A program made the translations under genes and the position numbers. From NCBI GenBank assembly GCA_963681505.1, contig OY811980.1, forward strand, positions 3,336,553 to 3,400,552: a DNA stretch of 64,000 nt, read 5' to 3'. Positions 24,005 to 60,300 of this stretch are shown here, one piece after another; position 1 is the stretch's first letter; the number at the start of each line of letters is the position of its first letter. The notes under the pieces are model-generated. The model searched no databases and was not told the DNA's origin. It was given only the letters and a program-made list of their open reading frames with translations. Source of the stretch: Eunapius fragilis (Eukaryota; Porifera; Demospongiae; Spongillida; Spongillidae).

Positions 24005-25100
24005 CTGTCTCTTTTTACACCCTCTCCCCCTCCCTCCCTCCCTCCCTCCCCCTCCCTCCCCCTCCCTCCCTCCCTCCCTCTCTCCCTCCCTCCCTCCCTC
24101 CCTCCCTCCCTCCCTCCCTCCCTCCCTCCCTCCCTCCCTCCCCCTCTCCCTCCCTCCATCCCTCCTCCCTCCCCCTCTCCCTCTGCCCTCCCCTCCCCCT
24201 CCCTCCTCCCTCCCCCTCCCTCCCTCCCCCTCCCCCTCCCTCCCTCCCTCCCTCCCTCCTCCCTCCCCCTTCCCCTCCCTCCCTCCCCCCCTCTCTCTCC
24301 TTCCCTCCCTCCCTCCCTCCCTCCCTCCACCTCCCTCCCTCCCTCCCTCCCTCCCTCCCTCCCTCCCTCCCTCCCTCCCTCCCCCTCTCCCTCCCTCCCT
24401 CCCTCCTCCCTCCCCTCCCCCTCCCTCCTCCCTCCCCCTCCCTCCCTCCCCCTCCCCCTCCCTCCCTCCCTCCCTCCTCCCTCCCCTCCCCCTCCCCTCC
24501 CTCCCTCCCCCCTCTCTCTCCTTCCCTCCCTCCCTCCCTCCCTCCCTCCACCTCCCTCCCTCCCTCCCTCCCCTCCCTCCCTCCCCCTCCCCCCTCCCCC
24601 TCCCCCTCCCCTTCCCCCTCCCTCCTCCCCTCCCCCTCCCTCCCCCTCCCCCTCCCCCTTCCCCCTCCCTCCTCCCTCCCCCTCCTCCCCCTCCCTCCCT
24701 CCCTCCCCCTCCCCTTCCCCCTCCCTCCTCCCCTCCCCCTCCCCCTCCCCTTCCCCCTCCCTCCTCCCCTCCCCCTCCCTCCTCCCTCCCCCTCCCCTCC
24801 CCCTCCCCCTCCCCTCCCCTTCCCTCCTCCCTCCCCCTCCTCCCTCCCCTCCCCCCTCCCTCCCTCCCCCTCCCCCTCCCTCCCTCCTTCCCTCCTCCCT
24901 CCCCCTCGCCCCTCCCTCCCCTCCCTCCCTCCCTCCCTCCCTCCCTCCCTCCTCCCTCCTCCCTCCCCTCCCCTCCCCCCTCCCTCCCTCCCTCCCTCCC
25001 TCCCTCCCTCCCTCCCTCCCTCCCTCCCTCCCTCCCTCCCTCCCTCCCTCCCCCCCTCCCTCCCTCCCTCCCTCCTCCCCCCCTCCCTCCCTCCCTCTAT
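24005..25100. repeat. 1.1-kb pure pyrimidine (CCCT/CCT)n tract upstream of filamin 2
   Basis: Almost uninterrupted C/T on the + strand (G/A on the other), built from CCCT and CCT units with two longer sub-blocks that repeat each other (about 24150-24340 and 24380-24560). It ends about 115 bp before the filamin 2 ATG, so it sits in the proximal upstream region. Homopurine-homopyrimidine mirror tracts can form triplex (H-DNA), and the GGGA strand can form quadruplexes. Open frames here are all low-complexity artefacts. Confidence 0.95.
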
Positions 25101-25213
25101 TGCCCCATTTTGTAGAGCGGAATAATTATAATAATTGTAACGTAATGTATAAAACCACCTCAAGGTGCGATATAAATTACATTTCTACGCAACGTCCCAT
25201 ACGACTTATAGAG

Positions 25214-50645
<25,432 letters not shown>

Positions 50646-50858
50646 TAGCCATAACTGTGTGCTAAAATAATTGACTTTATTACAAATGTGTGAAAAGTGC
50701 AGTAGGTTGTTATGTTAATAATGCTTTCAAATGCATGTGTACCATCAGTGCTGAAAAATTACAATGAATAATGAAATTTTAACTGCAATGGGTTTAAGGC
50801 ACAGACAATCAAACTGACAAGTGTGGGTAATGAATGCTATTTTTTGCATTTGACTTTG

Positions 50859-50987
50859 CACTGCAAGCAGACTGTGGTTATACAAACTAGAAAACCACGT
50901 ATAACTTTGGTATGGGCGCACATAATTTGATTATGTGCGCTTATACCAAAGTTACAGAGCTTGTATAACCACATTCATCTAGCAGTG
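50859..50987. mobile_element. MITE-like palindromic element downstream of filamin 2
   Basis: CACTGCAAGCAGACTGTGG at the left and the inverse TATAACCACATTCATC/AGCAGTG at the right flank a near-perfect central palindrome (GCGCACATAAT - TTG - ATTATGTGCGC). It is the most complete copy of the family in this window. Confidence 0.7.
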
Positions 50988-51439
50988 TTGGTTCCAACAC
51001 CTGGTGTGCCGTTGTGGGTAAGAATGGCAGCAGAAAACAGTGGTCAGGAAGGGTTTGTTGCCATGGCTACCAACTCACAGAGGTTTTGCATTGGTTAAAG
51101 TTACCAGACCATGGCATGTGTCTGTTTGTGTTATCGTTCGAATCGGTTCGATAGCGACAAGAGGGAAGTGATCCGATTCACGGACGTCCCGTTGGAGACG
51201 AGTCTCGTTATTTTAATGCATGGCATTCATTATACTGCATCAATCCTATACATACGAACCTGCTTCCACAGGTTTCTATAAGTATATGTAGACCGATCTG
51301 TTCCGTTTATCCTTTGCATCCTACCATTTTACCACACTCTAACCTCTAACCCTGGCTTTTTTTTTCTTCTATACTACGGCATGCGTGCATGCATAGGAAA
51401 AAAAAAAACAATCAGTAGAACTTAGAAAATAGGAATTGC

Positions 51440-51440
51440 A

Positions 51441-51479
<39 letters not shown>

Positions 51480-51480
51480 A
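51440..51480. repeat. Poly-C homopolymer
   Basis: A run of more than 30 C lies in the intergenic region after filamin 2. The flanking 50988-52270 shows no gene that I recognise. Confidence 0.9.
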
Positions 51481-52273
51481 GTATTTTGCACGGCTATTGA
51501 CAAGACATATTGTCAATGTAAGTCAGTATCTTGTATCAAGACTTGCTCGGTGAACCAGGTATATAAAATAAACAGAAGCTACACTCAGTTATGTGTGCAT
51601 GAGAATACCTGACCAACATATATGGAAATGTTTTCACACGCGTAAATGCATGCATGTCATGTACATAATTTCATATGAATCAACGACATGCATGTTTGCA
51701 AACACAATGTGTTTCCAGGTAAGTGTATGCGCATACGGATTTTGTTTCAGTTCACAATGCATGCCTCTTAATTATTCCTTGAATTGCACAAGTAAAGATA
51801 AACATTCTCCAATGAGAATGTGTATGTGCATGACGTCACTTCATGGGGTATAAAAATTGGAGGCAAAGGTGGTTTAAAAACGAATGGGGCAAGGTTATGT
51901 GGAAAGGTAAATGTATTTGTGGTTCTGTTTCATTTACATGTGCTAAATAATACTGATAGTTTTTGTTTCGATTCATTTATATGTTATTGAGCTTAAATCC
52001 TCAATACTTAATTAATTCTTTTCCTCAGAACCTTGTTCCATTTTTGCACCACCTTTGCCGGCCTCCAATTTCTATTTTCTCATTGGAGAATTTTTTCTTT
52101 ACTTGTTTCTTCTATTTTGATGATAATACAATGTACATCTTAAAAAACTAGTACCGATAAGTGTTGACAAGTAATAATAAGATGATAACGTAGCCCGTTT
52201 GAAGCTCATTGGGTTTCTAGATCGGTACCACCGTACAGCTAGCAGCTCGCTTCTGCATTCAAAAAACGAGCGC

Positions 52274-52846
52274 GAGCTTCGGCATAAGTACAGTTTAGGT
52301 TCCGTAACAGAAATTCATTACAGTACTAAGATTTCCTGGCCAAACAGTTAGTTTAGACATTCTAAACCCTACGACGGCGAACAAATGCTATTTTACCGTG
52401 AGGTTTATCTCTAACACAAACAGTAATGAACACTTACAGTAATGAGCGTTTCATTTTTCGCCGGTGCTGGCCACACCCCTCTTGTAAATTCTCGTTCTAG
52501 CTGGGCCTAGTTTAGGTTCAGTGTAAGGGGGATAAGTACATTGGCTTCCCCCCACTTTCTAACCCTAACCCTGAAGCCAATGTACTTATCCCCCTTACAC
52601 TAAACCTAAACTAGGCCCAGCTAGAACGAGAATTTACAAGAGGGGTGTGGCCAGCACCGGCGAAAAATGAAACGCTCATTACTGTAAGTGTTCATTACTG
52701 TTTGTGTTAGAGATAAACCTCACGGTAAATTAGCATTTGTTCGCCGTCGTAGGGTTTAGAATGTCTAAACTAACTGTTTGGCCAGGAAATCTTAGTACTG
52801 TAATGAATTTCTATTACGGAACCTAAACTGTACTTATGCCCGAGCT
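52274..52846. mobile_element. Near-perfect 573-bp palindrome (275-bp arms, 24-bp spacer)
   Basis: The left arm 52274-52548 and right arm 52573-52846 are inverted copies with only a few mismatches by eye (for example GTAACAG against GTAATAG in the complement). The spacer contains CTAACCCTAACCCT. It would fold into a long cruciform or hairpin. A MITE/fold-back transposon is likely. There is no coding content. Confidence 0.85.
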
Positions 52847-52930
52847 TTTGCTTTGCACGCTTCAGGTACCGATCTTTCAAAACTTGCTCTCTGCTCTTCA
52901 GGTATTCGTTTGGCTCATTTCTTTTGATGA

Positions 52931-53283
52931 CGCAGCAGTGGCGTATCCAGGATTTCAGTGAGGGGGGTGCTTAAGGTCAGGCCCGATACGAGAAGGGGGG
53001 GGGGGGGGGGGTGCTGTCGGCTTCTGGCGCGCAAGTGTGCAGCTATTATTATAAAATGCGGCCCGAATTTCTATATGGAAGGACCTGTGGCCGAGGGGGG
53101 TGCTCAAGCACCCGGAGCACCGGCCCCCCCCCCCCCCCCCCCCCCCCGGATACGCCACAGAGATGCAAGTAACTAAGCGCGTGAATTAATGTTATTTAAT
53201 AATTTCATACTAGAGACGGAGGGGGGTGCTCGAGCCCCCTGAGCCCCCCCCCCCCCCCCCCCCCCCCCCTAAATACGCCACTG
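52931..53283. mobile_element. Nested MITE-like elements with CAGTGGCGTAT ends
   Basis: CAGTGGCGTATCCAG at about 52930 is answered by GGATACGCCACAG at about 53149 and again by AATACGCCACTG at about 53271. G and C homopolymers lie inside. CAGTGGCG ends resemble terminal inverted repeats of hAT-type MITEs, which is an inference from memory of such ends. Confidence 0.55.
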
Positions 53284-53514
53284 ACGCAAACAACCTCACA
53301 CAAAAGCGCAGAATACCAGAAATAGTTACTTAAGTTTTAAGAAATATGGCAGTAACAACCATACGAAAATAAGGTAGGCCTATTTCACGTATTATTCAAC
53401 GCCATGCGAACTGCTGATCAGTGAAGATAAAATGCAATACGGAATCATTACACACCGTATGGTACTATATATTATCTCTGGTACAACGGCATCACTTGAA
53501 ATCGCTCTTAAGTG

Positions 53515-53670
53515 AGGTTGCAGTGTCATCCCGGGAAGAGCGGCGGCCATGTTTTTTGGTGTCCCCAGCTCTGTTACAGGTTGTAAATAATCTGTTACAG
53601 ATTGGAAACATTCTGTAACAGAACTGGAGACACCAAAAAACATGGCCGCCGCTCTTCCCTGGCAACCTCT
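53515..53670. repeat. ~150-bp palindrome (50-bp arms)
   Basis: GGAAGAGCGGCGGCCATG at 53534 and its inverse CATGGCCGCCGCTCTTCC at 53641 flank a loop of about 30 bp. The arms include GGTGTCCCCAGCTCTGTTAC against GTAACAGAACTGGAGACACC. Confidence 0.8.
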
Positions 53671-53739
53671 CTGGCGAGAAGATGAAGGGAACAATGGGGC
53701 CGGGTACGAGGGTGAATATAGTTCTCTAAAACCGTACCA

Positions 53740-53995
53740 GGGGCGGGGGGGGCTCAGGGGGCTCGGGCACCCCCCTCCGTCTCCGTCTCAAGAATGAATA
53801 CAAGAATGGGCGTGGTTGCCAAATATTTTCGGGCTAGCTTCTCAGCACCCCCCTCCAGCAATACGCGCCTGCCCCCCCCGTCGTATCGGACCAGAACCGA
53901 CAGCACCCCCCCCCCCCCCCCCCGGCCCCCGCTTTTTCGTATCGGGCCTGACCTTAAGCACCCCCCTCGCTGAAATCCTGGATACGCCACTGCGT
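53740..53995. mobile_element. Inverted second copy of the CAGTGGCG MITE-like element
   Basis: GGGCCTGACCTTAAGCACCC through CTGGATACGCCACTG (53942-53993) is the inverse of the sequence at 52930-52985, and GGCACCCCCCTCCGTCTCCG at about 53766 inverts the block at about 53213. The two copies form a larger inverted pair around the 53515-53670 palindrome. Confidence 0.6.
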
Positions 53996-54351
53996 ACGTT
54001 TTCGCAGAGTCCGACTAGCGTGAAACGATTCATTTTTAACTTGCTCGTTCGATTTCTACCATAATATATGCTGTCCGTTCGTCGGGAGTTTTGCTAGGCG
54101 CGGTGCGCGCGTTTTCTTAATGATTTCACGTACAACTCCTGATTTGTACTGGTGCGAGCCACTACACATTCTGCTGCGAGGATTTTGACAACTCCAGCGG
54201 CTGCCAAATTCTATTTTGTGTGGTCCCCCTAACGTTTCGTATGGTAATCAGCCATTGACAATTCTATAATTTTTGATTACTTCCGGTTGAAATGGTAGGA
54301 GATCCCACAAATGTTTATTGCAGCTCTATTATTGCACGGTTATACAATAAG

Positions 54352-57300
54352 ATGGCAACGAAAGTGTGAGTGTGTATTGAATGTTTGCCGGACGCAAGTT
54401 GTAAATTTTGTGTCTATAATCATTGCTCAGGAACCAGGAAGAAGAGTGGAAACGCATTCAAATCCAGACTTTCACGCGCTGGTGCAATGCCCGCCTAGCG
54501 GTGCAGAAGCTAACAGTTGAGGATCTGAGTATGGATTTGAGCGACGGAGTAAGGCTTGTGATTCTGCTCGAGGTTTTGTCGCAGAAACGTCTCGGCAAGT
54601 TCAATAAGAAGCCGCGGGTATACGCCCAGCGCATGGAGAACGTGGAGGTAGCGCTGCAGTTCATAACCCAGAAGGAAAAGATACGCCTTGTCAACATCGG
54701 TAGGCTGTAACTAAATATAATAACTTATCGGGTCGGGGTTTAATTGCGGTCAAAGCGCGAGGCGCAACAAAATTTGTGTACTAGAAATCTTCTGAACAGG
54801 AGCAAGATCGGTTCGTTGTTTTAATACAGAGTCTGTGGTATGCTTAACGCCCTATTGCGCGCCAAACAGCCTTTTAAAACTAAGGCTTCTGCTTTTGTTA
54901 TACAATACGCGTGTGAATTATTCGTTGCCAAGCAGCTGTTTTACTTATTAAGGCGGGATATATATGGTCGTAGTTTACAATCTTTTGTGGAGATGAAGTT
55001 GCCATGCCAATAAATAATGCAGGACATTTGATTGTGCCATCTAATGTGACATACTATATGCGTCTTTTTGCAAAATGGTAGTCAACTAAATAACGTTCAG
55101 TGGACTGATATGTTAAAAAATAGAGCTTCCTAATATGATTATCTAATAATACCGCCAGGTGCAAGGTGTTGTCCTGCACATGACATGGTGTGGTGAATAA
55201 ACATGCTTTGTGTAAATTAATACAGCATGTGACAAAGTTAGTGCTAGCCATAAACACAAAATAATTATGTTAACATTTGGGACCCTAAATGTCTCTGCGA
55301 ATCTGATCCGTACTTACATGATTCTGAACAAATTTACGTGGGTTCAAAAACACGAGCCATTTTTTTTTTGCTGGGGGTTGAGGGGGGGCTTGTAAGTGAT
55401 ACTTTACGGGATGTCATTTTCGAATCATCACACGCACTTGAACATGGTCAAATGCTTGTTGAGTCTTTGTTACACTGAAAGGCCATGCAGGCTCCCATGG
55501 GAATACTCAATAAGAGTAAACTAGCGACATAGAATATTCCCTATTGACCAGGTACCCTTAGGTAATAATGTACCTCAACAATCTGTCCCCTTCTCTGAGA
55601 TGAAAACTACTTCTTTGGATGGAACATGCACGATCACCTCCCTCTTCTTCCTCAGCCTCCTCTCCTTTGCCTATGCTTCACAACATCTCATACCACCTCC
55701 ATAACATTCTCTTCTCCACTACCACATTTTCCACCACCTCCATAATATTCCACCTTCACCAACCCTGCCAGGTAACATTCTTGAGCTGCAGATCTAATTT
55801 GCTAATTAGGTGAACCCCATATACTCCATGGTGACAGTGCTGGTTGTGGTGGTCATGGCTGTATTGAACAGAAGAAACCTGTGGTGGTACCTTGGGGCTA
55901 TACAGACAATAAATAGGTCTGCCATCACTATTAGCCCCATCATCCTCCTCTCTCACCATCGGCTTGGGGTGAGGGGGTGATTGAAGTACATAAATGTCGT
56001 CATGGATGCTGGTTTGGATGGAAGGAGTCTGAAACCTCAGAGAGCAGGCAGGAAGTAAACATTTGGTGCGCATTTGAAGCATTCTGAAGCATAATTAACC
56101 ACTAAACAGCAGTGTTCAAACCATGCAACCTCTTTCATCATTCATATTGGTCAATCTGTCTCTGCTAATTAATCCTATTCAATCTCAGCCAACACCAAAA
56201 GTCTTAATGTCATGTTTCACAGGCACTCTGTCCAAAACATTTTTGCCACAACATGTATCTTTCCCACCATGCACAAGCCACCTTCAGCAGCCTGTAGGAA
56301 AGGAACATTCAGGGGATTGCCCTCTATTGTGAGGTGCTATGAAACATAACGCGCAAACAAGGTACAGTACCCGTTCGGTCATATCGCAGCTCGATCATAG
56401 AGAAAATAAAGCGTATACATTGGGACTAAGCCAACTATTAGTTTTTATAGCGTTTGCTATGAACACTGATGGTTTCTTTAGTTACCAATGTATACGGTTT
56501 ATTTTCGTTATGATCGAGCTGCGAATTTTCTCTATGACCGAGCCGGTACTGTACAAAGAATTTAATCATCCTTGATTAGTTTGACGCCACATCCGGACAG
56601 CTACTTTAGTACAGACGGAGCTTCAACGTGTATACCACCATCCTGGGTATCACAGTCCATGTATTATGGCACAACAGGAGCCCAAATGCTCTGTTAACCC
56701 GGGCCTCACTACGGCTCTCAACGGCCCTGGTGGATACTGTCACAGGAGCGGAGAACTGTGAACTAACTGAGACAATACCCCCATGGTGTTGGGACTTCCA
56801 CAACAGCTGAGGTTGCTGTATTGCGAGAGATAATATACCAACGGACCAGTTGCACGTAAGCAATGGAATTAATTAAACATTTGATCGAACGTGGTAATCA
56901 TCGTGTTTGATCCTGAAGTTAATCTTTGTAGGTGCATTTAGTATTTTGAGCTTCTAGATATTCTATACGGGCTAGAAGGGCAGCATTAACTTAATGTTTC
57001 TGTCTAAAGGGAGCTAGATTGAAACCCAATGCGTTACTGTGAGGCATCGTCAACATTGTTGGGCAACTATGCACTTGATAGTCGCTCACTAGTTGTTCTC
57101 CGACGTCATCTACAGAAAGTGGAGGTTGTTTAAAGGTGGATCTTGTCACAGACTCCAATTAGCTGCTTATTGGCCTCTCGTTTTTTTTTTTTTTTTTTTT
57201 TGCCCTCTTGGCTCGAGGCGCTGGTTTGAGGGGCGAGGATAACATTTTCCCAATGGTAGTTTCGGGGTTGTTATTCGCGTCGCTATTTGGAAAATGTCTG

Positions 57301-60300
57301 ATGGAGCAAACGCGATGGTGAGGCTTTATATCCTTTCCTGTAAGTTAAACACGGTAAGCCAGATAGCCGCCTTTGTAGGTTAGTAGGGAATCTATTAAAG
57401 GAGGCATTTGGATCGCCGGACTTGCTGTTGTCACACACTCGGCACCATATGCCAGGCATAGCAGCTGTTTATTCCGTAAGATTTCCCACAGACCAATTAT
57501 ACCTTGAGGCCCGGGGTAGTTAACACGCTTACCCCCACTGTAGGAACAATTGAAGTGTAATACACAAAGGTTAAGAGCACCACGTAAACGGTTGAGACAC
57601 ATAGCTGTGGGATCAAAGTGCTGAACACTGCAAGCACATTCCATGATGGAGTGATTTTTCTTTTCCTAACATGTGGCATGCCTCAGATGTTATAATTTTG
57701 TTTGTTCACCTTTTGGCAGTTACCACTTACTCCCCTTTGGCCATTAGTAGGTTGTGGTACCTATTCCAATTAGACAGTACTAGTACTGTAGGGCTAAAAA
57801 CTTTCGCATGGCAACGCATTTCAGAAGTACCGTATACAATTTTTGTAATGGGCTGTTGAGTACCGTAATAAGCTACGAGATATTTTCGGATACGTTATGT
57901 ACAGTTAATTCAGCAGATGTGTCGCTGAATTTATCACGCGCGGTAGTGCGAGCTAGCTATAGACGCTGGAGAGTCGATAGAACGAAGGACCGGATCAGGG
58001 TAATGTAAATAATATTAAAAACCGTGCGCACATGCACGTATGTAAAAGCGAACATGTAGTCAAAATTTTAATTTCGCGTAAGGTACACTTGTACATACGT
58101 ACATTAATTGATAAAACTAGACATGGATCAGAAACTAAATGCAAAGTTAGGTAAACCAGCATCTATAATGAGACCTTGCACGTAATAGAACAGAGCCACC
58201 TCGTGAGACAGATACACTAATAGCTGCTACAGCTGCAGCTGCAGTGGTAGAGGAAGCAGCACACAACTGTTCAGAAGTGCCACAAGTACCTGCAAAAGCA
58301 AAATGCCATTCGACAACATGAAGGTCATATATACTACCTGCAGCAATAACAGCCTTGAATCATCCATCTGTTTGCCTATTCCAGATAAACTGCTGCCCCT
58401 CCAGGTCTCCTTTGATACTGTTTGGTGAGACAGAAATATCATTGAATTCCAGATCTGGCTTAACCTGATCTCCAAGCATACGCCTAGCGAGAATTTCAAT
58501 ATCAAAATTAGGCACAGTGTTGACATTAATTTCGAGTTGGGCAGGAACTGTTCTATGCCTACATCTTCCCAACATTGCTTGACCAAATGTTTATCATTTG
58601 CAATATAATTGATAGCTTCAATAATCCAAACAGTGTGCACTAGTGGCTTAATAATACTCAGTTTCATATTGATCTCAATGTCTTGTTGATTTTCAAGGTG
58701 TTCATAAATGCCTTTGGCATAACATACCATGTATTGAAATTTCCTTCCATTTTTTACTTCAGCACATGGTTAAAGATGCTGTCCAATGGCTGATATACAA
58801 TTTAAAATGAATAATGCCATCTTGCTTAAGAAATTCCAGGACTGATGTTGTTATATGGGATTTGTATATATCCATGACTAACAATGTTGGTTGACAATGT
58901 GCCAGATTACTGTGAGTTTTGATGTGAGTGATAAAATTACTTTTTGGATGTAACACAGCACTGTGCCCTCATTGGCCCAGTGAGTCTCTGAGTGCCAAAT
59001 ATCCCAAGTAGAGGGAAACTTGACATTTTTTGGACGGTGGCATGCTGTAGTTTTGCCTTGGTAGAGGATTTGTGATGGCAACACTACACCAGTCATTGTA
59101 ATTCCCATGACCACAGTTATCTGGTGCTTGCTTGTCTTCCTTAGCTACTATAGGTACTTGATAATTAAATAACGATTCTGAATCTGCGTGCATGCACTGC
59201 TTCATAATATCTAGTATAGTTCGTTAAAAAATATATCTAGCTCTAATGTTTTACATAAAGGTCGCCATCAAACGCTATTAAGTTGTTTTGATAGGCAGCT
59301 ATGTTGATTTAATTAGTGGCAAAATTTCAATGATTAACTGACTGTTGTTTGGTGTAACATTAAAGAACTGATGATAAACATTTGGGTTCTGCATAAACAA
59401 CTTACACATGTAGCTATAACCCCACCTGAGTTGATTCTATCACTTCCATTGTATCCCAGTAAACATGTAGTGCAGCCTTGTCTCATCCATGTTGATCACC
59501 AGCTCAGCCGGTATTGCATCAGTTAGCCACAATCAGGTCTGTCACTGCCTTCAGGAACTCCGCCCGAATAAGTGGAAAGTCCTCTTGAACTTTTTGAGCT
59601 GCCTTGGTCCCTTTTTGTTTTACCAGACTGGTAAAACTGCCAAATCCAACTGCTGTGGATTTGGTAAGTATGATACTGTGGCTCCACTAGCACTTTCCAT
59701 TACCGCGGCTACAGCTAGCACAAAAGCGATATAGAAGATCTCATAATTAGAGTAGATGCACAACTTTTTTTGAATGCAGGGATTCTGATATTTTGATCTG
59801 CAATCCGAAATTTTTTGGCCCTACAGTATTATTTTCAACCTAGGTTCTGGCTTCCTTTGTCTTCTAGCTAGCAGATTGTTATCTTCAACCTCCCTGATTC
59901 CATGAAATCATCAGATGATCATGTAACTACCATGAGCTCACTTTTGAAATGGTGAACTCTATAAATCAACTGTTAAAACACTAGGCAGTTGTCATGGTTA
60001 CAACACTGCCTGTTGGCCACCAACACATTATGACATGTACCTGTACATCAGGGCGATAGAAGATCAACTCTAATAGATTAGGAAATGAGTACTGATTTGG
60101 ATTAAGCACGTGCAGTGTATAATGCTCTTCAATTTACAAGGTGATTAGTTGGTTAATTGTGATGTAGAACTGCAACACATGCTTGCCTTGCTAAAGTTTG
60201 AAGTCTATACACTATTGCCAGACAACACTATTGCCACAAGGCTGTTAATTCAAACCACAAAGTTCGATTTGGAATACCTACCTGAACATTCAAATGTATT

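Noticed and set aside
23985..25163. Pro/Ser-rich (376 aa) and Arg/Glu/Gly-rich (382 aa) open frames
   Set aside because: Both come from the CCCT pyrimidine tract, which lacks stops by composition.
52555..52572. Telomere-like CTAACCCTAACCCT
   Set aside because: Only two units in the spacer of a palindrome; not a telomeric array.
53540..53560. YY1-like GGCGGCCATGTTTT motif
   Set aside because: It lies in both arms of a palindromic repeat with no promoter evidence nearby.
57345..57644. 99-aa minus-strand open frame in filamin 3 intron 2
   Set aside because: Not recognised and isolated; may be transposon-derived but nothing supports it.
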